From contig NZ_PTJS01000001.1 of assembly GCF_002941025.1 (NCBI RefSeq), forward strand, positions 6,365,766-6,429,765: 64,000 nucleotides of DNA. The letters are read 5' to 3'. The notes beneath the pieces were generated by a model. The model did no database searches. It was not told where the DNA came from and saw nothing but the letters and a program-made list of their open reading frames with translations. A program made the position numbers and the translations under genes. This stretch comes from Streptomyces sp. QL37 (GTDB taxonomy: Bacteria > Actinomycetota > Actinomycetes > Streptomycetales > Streptomycetaceae). This document shows, one piece after another, positions 1-7,595 of the stretch (its first letter is position 1; each line of letters starts with the position of its first letter).

Positions 1-857
1 GCGATCCAGCCGCCGCGCAGCAGTTCGAGGTCGGGCAGGACCCGTGTGGCGGCGTCGGGCAGGACCGGAAGGCCCGCGCAGGCACCCGTCCGAGTGAGCT
101 CGGCGGACCGCACCCCGGGCGTCGTGTCGCCTCCTCCCGAGGCCGTCGCAGGGGTGCGTACGTCCAGGAGGAGACGTTTACGGGCGCCGAGGCGGACCGC
201 GACACGGCCACCGCCGGGACGCCCCTCCGCCGCCTGCAACAGGGCCGCCTCGGCTGCCCACCGGTCGCACGCGAACCGTCCCGCGCACGGCAGGAACGAG
301 GCCCACCTGGGTGCCGGTCCACCGGCCCCGGAACGCCCGCGCAGTTCACCACTTCGGCTCGCGTCCCACAGATGGCGGTGCAGATCCAGACGGAACCGCC
401 GGTCGGGGGGACGGTAGCCGCGCGGTCCGGACGACGCGGGGCCGTCCCACAGCGCCAGGCTGATCCGTTGCCCGGCGTCCGCCCACGCGGGGGCGGTGCG
501 CGCGACGAGGTGAACCGGACGTGCGCGCCCGGGATCGTCGTACCGGACGAGCGTGAGGGCCGTACCGGGGCGCAGGAAACCGTCGGGCGCGGTCCTGGGC
601 ATGTGCCACCGCAGCAGATCGGGTGCCAGCCGGCGCAGGTCCGCCCGGAGCCGGGCGGCGAGTCCGTTGCCGTGGACGCGTCTGACGGTACGCAGGTCGA
701 GGTCGACGTCGAACCCGGCGGCGGCACACGCCCCCGCCCAGTCGCCGGCGGTACGCCGGGCCGTCGCGGTCTCGATCATGGAGGGCGGCACGGCGATCTC
801 ACGCACGCGCAGCCAGAAGGCAAGGCGGGAATCCTCGAACGCGGTCTCGGTGAGCAT
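1..857 (-). CDS. conserved protein of unknown function, C-terminus cut by window edge
   Basis: An open frame reads on the minus strand from ATG at 857 off the left edge, giving 285 codons. A good ribosome site, AAGGTGAG, lies 5 bases upstream of the ATG. The N-terminus reads MLTETAFEDSRLAFWLRVRE and the visible protein is rich in Arg, Ala and Asp, with no signal peptide, membrane segment or catalytic motif. The style resembles Streptomyces cytosolic proteins found beside MoxR-type AAA ATPase genes, but that is a weak recollection and the neighbour lies outside the window. No function is assigned. The plus-strand open frames over the same bases are shadows. Confidence 0.6.
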   Translation of the reverse strand, partial: MLTETAFEDSRLAFWLRVREIAVPPSMIETATARRTAGDWAGACAAAGFDVDLDLRTVRRVHGNGLAARLRADLRRLAPDLLRWHMPRTAPDGFLRPGTALTLVRYDDPGRARPVHLVARTAPAWADAGQRISLALWDGPASSGPRGYRPPDRRFRLDLHRHLWDASRSGELRGRSGAGGPAPRWASFLPCAGRFACDRWAAEAALLQAAEGRPGGGRVAVRLGARKRLLLDVRTPATASGGGDTTPGVRSAELTRTGACAGLPVLPDAATRVLPDLELLRGGWI

Positions 858-1014
858 CAGCACTCACCTTGCGCGGACGGGACCCCCAATCCGTGGACAC
901 ATCGGGTAGTCATCGGCGGGAGCGTAACCCGAACCCGCACGGAGGGCCACACCTTTTCCGGGCGGTGCCGGCCCGACCGCCCGAGGCGGTGGCGGGGCAG
1001 CGGACTTGAGCCCC

Positions 1015-2088
1015 TCACTCGAAGAACTTGAGGCTCCAGCCGGTGCTGGTCCCGGCGCCCGGGACGTTCGCACGGCTGTAGGTGATGTCGCCCCACCAGC
1101 TGAACGTGCCCGTGTACCAGTGCCGGTTGTCCCACGAGTACGGCGTCCCCTTCGCGACCGCGTGGAACATCAGCGGGAACCTCGGGCCGGCCGGCGGGCT
1201 CGTAGCGATGTCGCCGTCGAGCAGGACGAAGCTGTGGTGGCCGGGTCCGTCGACGTACAGCGTGGGATCCCAGCCGGACATCATCGTCGCGCGGTTCGAG
1301 CCGAACAGGCAGCCGTTCGACTTGTACCAGTCCCAGACGTACGTCGGGTCGCCGCCGGACCGGAGCCTCAGGTCCGCCAGGCAGTACTGGTCGCTCCAGC
1401 TGCCGTTGGCGGAGTACACGATGTGCAATTGACCGTTCGGGTCCTTGACCGCCTCGGGTGCCTCGTTGATGAAGGGGTTGCCGACCACCCGTTCCCAGCT
1501 CTCCCGGGGCTGGGAGATGACGTACCGCGCGCCGGTCGGTGTGGTCGGGCTGCTCATCCGTGAGATGTAGAGGTTCTGCTCGACGTCGGTGTCGCCCGCC
1601 CAGCCGGACCAGACGAACCAGCGCTGCCCTTCGAAGGTGAACAGGGTGCCGTCGATCGCCCACTTGTCGTCGGCGAGCGCCAGCTTCGTCTCGGCGGTGT
1701 ACCCGCTGTCGGGTGAGGCCGAGCTGATGACGTACATCCGGTGGGCCGCGCCTCGCCCGGCCGCGAAGTAGATGTAGTAGCGCCCGCCGTCCCTCACCAT
1801 CTCCGGGGCCCAGACCTCGCCGAGGCCGCGGGAGTCCGACCAGACCTGGCGGGCCGGGGCAGCGGCAAGGGCGTCCGTCGACGAAGCCTGGCGCACGGCG
1901 ATCCCGCCACCGGTCGACTGCACCGAGATGTACGTGGCGCCGACGCGGAGCACGCTGGGGTCCGCGGCCCGCAGACCGGTCTGGCCCGCGCGTGCGGGTC
2001 CGGCGGAGGAAACGGACATCGCTGCGGCGAGTACGACGGAGAGCGCGAAGGCGGCGACACCGGAAAGGCAACGAGAAAGCCTCATCAT
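1015..2088 (-). CDS. secreted glycoside hydrolase family 43-type arabinanase/arabinofuranosidase
   Basis: A 357-aa secreted enzyme predicted to cleave alpha-L-arabinofuranosyl links in arabinan or arabinoxylan outside the cell. Residues 1-34 form a Sec signal peptide (MMRLSR, hydrophobic core, ARA end). The mature part shows the GH43 five-blade propeller signatures: ADPS with the candidate base Asp43, EVWAPE around 91-96, WAIDGT with the candidate pKa-modulating Asp146, and NEAPEAV with the candidate acid Glu209. Length fits a single catalytic domain with no binding module. The start has GGAGCGGG just upstream. It sits alone between unrelated genes. The secreted pectate lyase 8 kb away suggests the host attacks plant pectin side chains. 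Exact substrate (exo or endo) cannot be read from sequence. Confidence 0.82.
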   Translation of the reverse strand: MMRLSRCLSGVAAFALSVVLAAAMSVSSAGPARAGQTGLRAADPSVLRVGATYISVQSTGGGIAVRQASSTDALAAAPARQVWSDSRGLGEVWAPEMVRDGGRYYIYFAAGRGAAHRMYVISSASPDSGYTAETKLALADDKWAIDGTLFTFEGQRWFVWSGWAGDTDVEQNLYISRMSSPTTPTGARYVISQPRESWERVVGNPFINEAPEAVKDPNGQLHIVYSANGSWSDQYCLADLRLRSGGDPTYVWDWYKSNGCLFGSNRATMMSGWDPTLYVDGPGHHSFVLLDGDIATSPPAGPRFPLMFHAVAKGTPYSWDNRHWYTGTFSWWGDITYSRANVPGAGTSTGWSLKFFE

Positions 2089-2184
2089 CCCGCTCCATCA
2101 GTCGGCCTCGGCGCCGACGCGCGCCGGGGGAGGGGCTGCCGACTGCCGGGTCGGCGTGTACATCGATGCAAAGAACGCTCCCCC

Positions 2185-2213
2185 AGCATCCTGAATGGGC
2201 CTGCACATGTCAA
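2185..2213 (-). promoter_or_regulatory. putative promoter of the GH43 gene
   Basis: On the minus strand a perfect TTGACA (2208-2213) is followed by a 17-base spacer and the weak -10 hexamer GATGCT (2185-2190). It points toward the arabinanase gene about 100 bases downstream. The -35 is convincing, the -10 only partly matches. Confidence 0.4.
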
Positions 2214-2242
2214 TCGTGCGGGCGGGGTGGCCCCTTGGGGGG

Positions 2243-3043
2243 CTAGGGGCCCGAGGGATGTGCCAGGATCCGGCGGGCGCGCTCCAGGACCGGCTTGTCG
2301 ACCATGTGCCCGTCCACGGTCGTGACCGCGTCCCCGGCTTCCAGCACCGCCCGTGCCCAGCGCAGTTCGCTCTCCGTCGGGGCGAATCCGGCGGCTGCCG
2401 GCGCGATCTGCGCCGGATGGACGCAGAGCTTGCCCGAGAAGCCGAGCCGGCGGGCGTGGGCCGCGTCCGCGGCCAGCGCGTCGGCGTCCCGCACCGCGGT
2501 CGTGACCCCGTCCACCGGCGGGCTGATCCCCGCTGCCGCCGACGCCAGGACGAGGCGGGAGCGCGCGTGGGTCAGCGCGAGGGTGTCGTCGTGGGCCACG
2601 CCGAGCTGCGCGGCGAGGTCCACGTTGCCGAACGCGGCGCGGACGACGCCCGGCACGGAGCACACCTCGTACGCCCGCTCGGTGCCGAGCGCCGTCTCGA
2701 CGAGGGCGATCAGCGTGCAGCGGGCGGCGATCTCCGCGAGGACCGCCGGGTCCTCGGACTTCGGGACCATCACCGGGCAGCCGAGACCGGCAGCCATACG
2801 CAGGTCCGCCTCGAACCACGGGGTGCCGGGCGCGTTGACGCGTACGACCGCACGGTCGCCGAGCCCCGGCCACTCGGCGGCGGCCCGGCGGGCCCGGTCC
2901 TTGTCATCGGCGGCGACCGCGTCCTCCAGGTCGACGATGACGAGGTCGGCGCCGGAGCCCGCGGCCTTGTCGAAGCGGTCGGGGCGATGGCCCGGTACGA
3001 AGAGCAGGGTGCGGGCGGTCGCGATCCGGCTGTGCGGGTTCAT
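2243..3043 (-). CDS. CitE-type CoA ester lyase, probable citramalyl-CoA lyase
   Basis: A 266-aa member of the HpcH/HpaI aldolase, citrate-lyase-beta superfamily. The N-terminus has the family signature RTLLFVPGHRPDRFDKA, followed by DLVIVDLEDAV, the phosphate/CoA-contacting VRVNAPGTPW, LVETALG (metal-ligand Glu) and GNVDLAAQLG (metal-ligand Asp), and ends with GFSGKLCVHPAQI. Such enzymes split 3-hydroxyacyl-CoA esters into acetyl-CoA and an oxo acid. Its start overlaps the stop of the upstream hydratase gene by four bases (ATGA), so translation is probably coupled. With the CoA-transferase at 7.6 kb and that hydratase it forms the three-step set expected for itaconate to pyruvate and acetyl-CoA. 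Malyl-CoA-type substrates remain possible. Confidence 0.8.
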   Translation of the reverse strand: MNPHSRIATARTLLFVPGHRPDRFDKAAGSGADLVIVDLEDAVAADDKDRARRAAAEWPGLGDRAVVRVNAPGTPWFEADLRMAAGLGCPVMVPKSEDPAVLAEIAARCTLIALVETALGTERAYEVCSVPGVVRAAFGNVDLAAQLGVAHDDTLALTHARSRLVLASAAAGISPPVDGVTTAVRDADALAADAAHARRLGFSGKLCVHPAQIAPAAAGFAPTESELRWARAVLEAGDAVTTVDGHMVDKPVLERARRILAHPSGP

Positions 3044-3903
3044 GCGAAGGTCACCTCGGCGGTCGCGTGGCGCGCGTCGCGGTGGGTCGCCGTGCGCAGT
3101 TGGGCACCCGCGCCCGTGGGGCCGCCCTCCGCGAGGAGGTGCTCGCCCGCGAACGCCGGCCGCAGCAGCTTGAAGGAGAGCGTGCCCACCTGGCGGCCGG
3201 GGGCCTCACGCCTGACCACCTCCAGCATGAGCAGGGCGAGCAGCGGGCCGTGGACGACCAGCCCCGGATAGCCCTCCGTGTCACGGCAGTACGCGGCGTC
3301 GTAGTGGATGCGGTGGGCGTTGGCCGTGAGCGCGCTCAGCCGGAACAGCAGCGTCGGGTCCGGCTGGAGACGGAGCTGCCAGGGTTCCTCCGCGTCCGGG
3401 GCCGGGCGGTCGTCGACGGCGGCCGGGTGCCGCCCGCTGCCGCGCCCGGACCGGTAGACGATGTCCTGTTCCTCGACCAGGCAGGTGCGGCCGGACTGGC
3501 GGAACTCCTGGCGTTCCGTCACGAAGAGCAGCTCTCCGCTGCGGCCGTGCTTCGGGGTCACCGAGCCCAGGCTGCTCACGCGTTCGGCCGGCTCGCCCAG
3601 ACGCAGGGGCCTGACGAACCGGCAGCGCCCGCCGGCGAACATGCGCTGGCGGTCGGGGAGCGGAGGGAGGAAACGCGCGTCGCGCAGGTGCCCGTCCGGG
3701 CCCAGCTCGTGCTGGGCGGGCCAGTGCAGGAAGTGGAACCACTGCCACAGGGGCGGCAGGGGGTCGCCGGCCCCGGCGGCCGGTCCGGGCAGGTCCAGCA
3801 GGGCGGAGACGGCGGCGGTGGGGCCCGGGTCCATCGGGTCGTGGGCCGTGACGGCTCCGGGGCGCCAGGTCTCGACGTAGGAGCTGAGAGGGGCGGGCTG
3901 CAT
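3040..3903 (-). CDS. FAS1-like/MaoC-type hydratase, probable itaconyl- or mesaconyl-CoA hydratase
   Basis: A 287-aa double hot-dog protein. The N-terminal half has the FAS1-like dehydratase region with PLPPLWQWFHFL and the segment DRQRMFAGGRCRFVRPLRLGE. The C-terminal half carries HRIHYDAAYCRDTEGYPGLV with the MaoC-type active-site pattern, then VVHGPLLALLMLE. Proteins of this architecture hydrate C4-C5 dicarboxylyl-CoA thioesters. It overlaps the CitE-type lyase by ATGA and follows the symporter by 18 bases, so symporter, hydratase and lyase look like one operon. In Pseudomonas the same trio with a CaiB-family transferase degrades itaconate. The substrate here is inferred from context, not read from the sequence. 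Confidence 0.78.
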   Translation of the reverse strand: MQPAPLSSYVETWRPGAVTAHDPMDPGPTAAVSALLDLPGPAAGAGDPLPPLWQWFHFLHWPAQHELGPDGHLRDARFLPPLPDRQRMFAGGRCRFVRPLRLGEPAERVSSLGSVTPKHGRSGELLFVTERQEFRQSGRTCLVEEQDIVYRSGRGSGRHPAAVDDRPAPDAEEPWQLRLQPDPTLLFRLSALTANAHRIHYDAAYCRDTEGYPGLVVHGPLLALLMLEVVRREAPGRQVGTLSFKLLRPAFAGEHLLAEGGPTGAGAQLRTATHRDARHATAEVTFA

Positions 3904-3921
3904 GGGATCGGACCTCCGGTT

Positions 3922-5292
3922 TCAGGCGAGTGGCGCGGTCTTCGACGGTCGCGGGGCGTCGGCGGGTGCCTCCGTGACGTCGAGATGGGAGGCGTGGGAC
4001 GGCTCCCGTACGAGAAGGGTCGCCAGGAAGGTCAGGCCGACGCATCCGGTGACGTACCAGAAGAAGAGGTTCTCCTGGCCCCCGTCCTTCAGGGCGAGTG
4101 CGATGGGCTCGGTCAGCCCTCCGAAGGTGGCGGTGACCAGGGCGTGCGGCAGGCCCACGCCGAGGGCCCGGACCTTGGTGGGGAACATCTCCGCCTTGAT
4201 GATGGCGGCCAGGGCGGAGTAGCCGGTGACGAAGGTCAGGGCCACGGTCATGAGGAGGAAGGCGATCCAGGGGTTGCTGGTCCGGCCGAGGACCGTCATG
4301 AGCGGCACCGTGAGGAGCATGCAGCCGCCGGAGAAGGCGAACATGACCGGGCGGCGGCCGATGCGGTCGGACAGGGCGCCCACCGCGGGCTGCATCAGCA
4401 TGTAGACGAACAGCGCGGCGAAGCCGATCAGGGTGACGGTCGACTGGGGGATCCCGGCGGTGTTCACCAGGTACTTCTGGAGGTACGTCGTGTACGTGTA
4501 GAAGGCGACGGTGCCGCCGATGGCGAGGCCGAAGACGGCGAGGAGCTGGCGCGGGTACTCGGCGAACAGGGCGGTGAGGCCCTTGCGTTCGGGGGCGCCG
4601 GGGGCGGCGGTGCGCGCCTGCTCCTTCTCGAAGTGCTCGGACTCCTCCATGCTGCGGCGCAGGTACATCACGATCAGCCCGGCCACCGCGCCGATCACGA
4701 AGGGGATGCGCCATCCCCAGCCGTGCAGCTGGTCCTCGGTGAGCAGGTTCTGCAGGACGATCGCCACGAGCAGCGCGGCCAGCTGCCCCATCACGATGGA
4801 GACGTACTGGAAGCTGGAGTAGAAGCCGCGCCGTCCTTCGGGGGCGACCTCGGAGAGGTAGGAGGCGCTGGAGCCGAACTCCCCACCCACGGAGAGGCCT
4901 TGCGCCAGCCGGGCGAGGACCAGCAGGGCGGGGGCCCAGAGGCCGATGGCGTCGTGCCCGGGGGCGAGGGCGATGGTCAGGGACCCGGCGCTCATGAGCG
5001 TCACCGACAGGGTCAGCGCGCGGCGCCGGCCGAACCGGTCCGCGTACGCGCCGAGCAGCCAGCCGCCGAGGGGGCGCATGAAGAAACCGACGGCGAAGAC
5101 GACGGCTGTGGAGAGCAGCTGGGCCGTCCGGTCGCCCTCGGGGAAGAACACCGAAGCGAAGTAGATGCTGAACGTGGCGTAGGCGAACCAGTCGTACCAC
5201 TCGACGAGGTTGCCGAGGCAGCCGCGTACGACGTTCGCGGTGACGCGGGACCGGTCGGGGGTGGGGGTCGCGGGTGTGCGGCTCTGGGACAT
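3922..5292 (-). CDS. MHS-family major facilitator, probable dicarboxylate:H+ symporter
   Basis: A 456-aa, 12-helix major facilitator of the metabolite:H+ symporter family (alpha-ketoglutarate/citrate/proline-type permeases). Diagnostic pieces are the family opening GCLGNLVEWYDWFAYATFSIYF, the first loop GAYADRFGRRRALT and the repeated loop ALSDRIGRRPVM. The start was placed at ATG 5292, preceded by ACGGAGCTCCCC. A longer open frame to 5457 adds 55 proline- and arginine-rich residues that do not look coding. It is the first gene of the operon with the hydratase and lyase, so it probably imports the acid they degrade. A copy of the 18-bp motif seen before the CoA-transferase lies 220 bases upstream. 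Confidence 0.85.
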   Translation of the reverse strand: MSQSRTPATPTPDRSRVTANVVRGCLGNLVEWYDWFAYATFSIYFASVFFPEGDRTAQLLSTAVVFAVGFFMRPLGGWLLGAYADRFGRRRALTLSVTLMSAGSLTIALAPGHDAIGLWAPALLVLARLAQGLSVGGEFGSSASYLSEVAPEGRRGFYSSFQYVSIVMGQLAALLVAIVLQNLLTEDQLHGWGWRIPFVIGAVAGLIVMYLRRSMEESEHFEKEQARTAAPGAPERKGLTALFAEYPRQLLAVFGLAIGGTVAFYTYTTYLQKYLVNTAGIPQSTVTLIGFAALFVYMLMQPAVGALSDRIGRRPVMFAFSGGCMLLTVPLMTVLGRTSNPWIAFLLMTVALTFVTGYSALAAIIKAEMFPTKVRALGVGLPHALVTATFGGLTEPIALALKDGGQENLFFWYVTGCVGLTFLATLLVREPSHASHLDVTEAPADAPRPSKTAPLA

Positions 5293-5511
5293 GGGGAGCT
5301 CCGTTGCTTTGTCGCCCGGGTGGTGCTGCGGCCCGGGCGGCCCTTCGGCGCGGGAAGAAAGAAAGGGGGTTGTCGGTGCGGAACGGTGTCGTGCGCCGAC
5401 GGCTCCAGCCGGAGGGGTGCGGTCGCCTGGAGCCGGCGTCGGCCGTGGCGGCTCCATGTGCTCGGCGGCTCACGTGCCACACATCATGAGCGCTGATCGG
5501 CGCGGAAGAAC

Positions 5512-5529
5512 AATAGAAATCCGTGATGC
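5512..5529 (-). promoter_or_regulatory. 18-bp motif shared with the CoA-transferase promoter, copy 1
   Basis: Read on the minus strand the sequence is GCATCACGGATTTCTATT. The region before the divergent CoA-transferase operon (7507-7524) has GCATCACGGATTGTTATT, so 16 of 18 bases agree, including a 12-base exact block containing the palindrome ATC-N3-GAT. Both copies point toward a catabolic operon of the same locus. The likely reader is the LysR regulator encoded between them. Confidence 0.6.
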
Positions 5530-5582
5530 GTGCATGACTCGACCGCATGACCGGTGCGGGCTCCCCGGTGGGCCGGTCCTGA

Positions 5583-5636
5583 GGCCGTGCCCGCGAAGTC
5601 CCTCCGGGCGTAAGGCGGGACTTCGCGGACACGGCC
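5583..5636 (-). terminator. long hairpin terminator after the hydrolase gene
   Basis: Arms 5583-5602 and 5617-5636 pair over 20 bases with one mismatch around a 14-base loop. It lies 25 bases past the hydrolase stop and separates it from the symporter operon. There is no clear T-run, as is common in Streptomyces. Confidence 0.8.
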
Positions 5637-5660
5637 CGGGCCGGACGGATTCGGGCCCGC

Positions 5661-6458
5661 TCAGCCGAGGAACCCGCGGACCAGGGCGCCGGCTGTCTCC
5701 CGGCACTCCTCGAAGTAGGCGTGCCGGGCGCCGGGGAGGAGGTGGGCCCTGGCGTCCGGGATGCGGTCCGCGAGCAGCGGGACGTTCTCCGGTGGGGTGA
5801 GCCGGTCCTGGTCGCCGTGGAGGATCAGCGTGGGGGCGGCGACGGAGGGGAGTGCGTCCCACGCGTCGTGCCGGTTGCTGGCGACCAGGTGCCCGCGCCG
5901 GGCGTGCGGTGGCATGCGGGGATCGCCGAGGGTCCCGTACGGACCGGGGTGCCCGGCGGTCCAGCCGGGGCTGTACATCAGCTCGGTCAGGGTCTGCCGT
6001 ACCGCGTCCGGGTCGGGATGAGCCAGGGCCCGGCGCACCGAGGCGTCGCGTTCGACGGCGGCCGGACCGCCGGGCGAGGTGCACCCGAGGACGAGGCGCC
6101 GGACCCGGCCGGGGTGGCGTGCGGCCACCCACTGGGCGACGCGGCCGCCCATCGACGTGCCGTACACGTCGGCCTGCCCGATGCCCAGGGAGTCGAGGAC
6201 GGCCACGACGTCCTCGGCGAAGCGCCTGGTGGAGTAACCCTCCTGCGGCGCGTCGCTCGCGCCGGTGCCGCGGTAGTCCATGGTGATCGTGGAGTGGGTG
6301 CCGTGGAAGTCCTCGCGTACGCCGTCCCACCAGTGGTGGTTGTTCGCCTGCCCCGCCAGGAGGACCAGCGGGCGCCCGGTGCCGCGGCGCTGGTACGCGA
6401 CCGACACCCCGTCGTCGGTCCGTACGAAGGTGTCAGGGCGTCCATCGGTGTCGGGCAC
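5661..6458 (-). CDS. alpha/beta hydrolase fold protein
   Basis: A 265-aa alpha/beta hydrolase resembling 3-oxoadipate enol-lactonase and haloperoxidase-like esterases. It shows the oxyanion region LVLLAGQANNHHWWDG, the nucleophile elbow GTSMGG (Ser), a strand HGDQDRLTPPE bearing the candidate acid Asp, and a late GARHAYFEE with the candidate His, so a full triad is present. The GTG start at 6458 has GAGAGGA upstream. The frame stays open far beyond it only because it runs through the antisense of plus-strand genes. It lies 56 bases after the LysR gene and ends in its own terminator. A role as thioesterase or lactonase of the same pathway is plausible but unproven. Confidence 0.78.
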   Translation of the reverse strand: MPDTDGRPDTFVRTDDGVSVAYQRRGTGRPLVLLAGQANNHHWWDGVREDFHGTHSTITMDYRGTGASDAPQEGYSTRRFAEDVVAVLDSLGIGQADVYGTSMGGRVAQWVAARHPGRVRRLVLGCTSPGGPAAVERDASVRRALAHPDPDAVRQTLTELMYSPGWTAGHPGPYGTLGDPRMPPHARRGHLVASNRHDAWDALPSVAAPTLILHGDQDRLTPPENVPLLADRIPDARAHLLPGARHAYFEECRETAGALVRGFLG

Positions 6459-6514
6459 GGGGATCCTCTCAGGGGTACGGGGCCGGGCCGGCCCTGGTGG
6501 GTGCGGTGCGGCCG

Positions 6515-7468
6515 TCAGGCGCCGGTGCCGGGGTCGTCGGGCGCGTGCAACTCGGCCGAGGGCCAACGCCCCTGCGCCACAGCCGCATCGATCCGGCGGA
6601 CCAGGTGGCCCGCGACCACCTCCACGGCAGGCGGAACCCTTCGGTACCGGGGGGTGCCCAGGACGATCTGCCGCCACACGTCGGGTTCGCACAGCGGCGC
6701 GGCGCTGAGCGTGCCGTTCGCGACGTCCTCCGCGATGCCGACGCCGGGCAGGACGGTCCAGCCGTGCCCGGCCAGCACCAACTGCTTCTGCACGCGCATC
6801 GCGTTTGTCTGTACGGCGATGTCCATCGTGCTCCCGGACCGGGCCGCCGCCGCGTCGATCAGGGTCCGCAGGGCATGGCCCCCGGCCGGCATCACCAGGG
6901 GATGCGCCGCCACGTCGGCGAACGCGACCGGGTGGCCGGCGCGCAGTCCGGCCGCCGCGGGGGCCACGGCCCACAGACGCTCCCGCACCAGGGGGCGGGC
7001 GTTGAGGGAGGGGGAGCTGTCCAGGTTGTACAGCAGGGTCAGGTCCAGGTCGCCGTCGTCGAGCCACTGCTGGAGATGGCCGGAGTAGCCCGTCATCAGC
7101 CGTAGCTCCACGCCCGGATGGGCCGCGCCGACGGCCGACACCAGCGGCTCCGCGAGCAGGTCGCTCGTGCTCTCCAGCAGCCCGACCGTGACGATGCCCG
7201 TCACTTCTCCGGGGCTGGGCTGCACCTCGGCGCGCGCCCGCTCCAGCTCGTTCAGGGCCCGGCGCGCCCGGTCGACCATGATCCCGCCGGCTTCGGTGGG
7301 CCGCATGCCCTGTCTGGTGCGCTGGAAGAGCGCGACACCGAGCTCCTCCTCCAGGGTGCGGATCTGCCGGGTGACGGCCGGCTGCACCAGGTGCAGCAGC
7401 TCGGCGGCGCGCGTCACACTGCCCACCTCGGCGACCGTGACGAGTGCCTTGAGCTGCTTGACGTCCAT
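6515..7468 (-). CDS. LysR-family regulator of the CoA-acid locus
   Basis: A 317-aa LysR-type regulator. The N-terminal winged helix-turn-helix (about residues 1-60) reads MDVKQLKALVTVAEVGSVTR and continues with the recognition helix LVQPAVTRQIRTLEEELG. The rest is a periplasmic-binding-like effector domain. I chose ATG 7468, since the frame upstream to 7513 adds only a poorly conserved tail. It is divergent from the CoA-transferase operon with 127 bases between them. This is the usual arrangement for a LysR activator of the divergent genes. The motif at 7507-7524 in that gap recurs before the symporter operon, which suggests one regulator controls both. Confidence 0.85.
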   Translation of the reverse strand: MDVKQLKALVTVAEVGSVTRAAELLHLVQPAVTRQIRTLEEELGVALFQRTRQGMRPTEAGGIMVDRARRALNELERARAEVQPSPGEVTGIVTVGLLESTSDLLAEPLVSAVGAAHPGVELRLMTGYSGHLQQWLDDGDLDLTLLYNLDSSPSLNARPLVRERLWAVAPAAAGLRAGHPVAFADVAAHPLVMPAGGHALRTLIDAAAARSGSTMDIAVQTNAMRVQKQLVLAGHGWTVLPGVGIAEDVANGTLSAAPLCEPDVWRQIVLGTPRYRRVPPAVEVVAGHLVRRIDAAVAQGRWPSAELHAPDDPGTGA

Positions 7469-7506
7469 GGTGCGTCCCTCTTCCGGCATCCGCGGCCCGC
7501 ATGGCA

Positions 7507-7524
7507 GCATCACGGATTGTTATT
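7507..7524 (+). promoter_or_regulatory. 18-bp motif in the LysR/CoA-transferase divergent region, copy 2
   Basis: GCATCACGGATTGTTATT lies 72 bases before the CoA-transferase start and 39 bases from the LysR start. It contains ATC-N3-GAT and matches the copy at 5512-5529 at 16 of 18 bases. Candidate LysR-type binding site or part of the promoter. Confidence 0.6.
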
Positions 7525-7595
7525 TCCCTTGGCCTCACATGAGTGCACATGATGGTACTCCCGCTCGGGTCACCGACACCTCCGGAGGACAACGC

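Larger units (their letters stand above)
5293..5660. other. intergenic region with shared motif and terminator, no gene
   Basis: Between the hydrolase stop and the symporter start no coding frame is convincing. The region holds the hydrolase terminator (5583-5636), an AT-richer patch around 5505-5520, and on the minus strand a copy of the motif shared with the CoA-transferase promoter (5512-5529). A promoter for the symporter operon should lie here. Confidence 0.6.

Noticed and set aside
857..2206. 449-codon minus-strand open frame over the GH43 gene
   Set aside because: Arg-rich low-complexity translation with no motifs. It is the shifted-frame shadow of the arabinanase, which has a signal peptide and catalytic motifs.
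3067..5496. 809-codon plus-strand open frame
   Set aside because: It is antisense to the hydratase and symporter genes, Gly/Glu/His-rich without any fold, typical of high-GC antisense frames.
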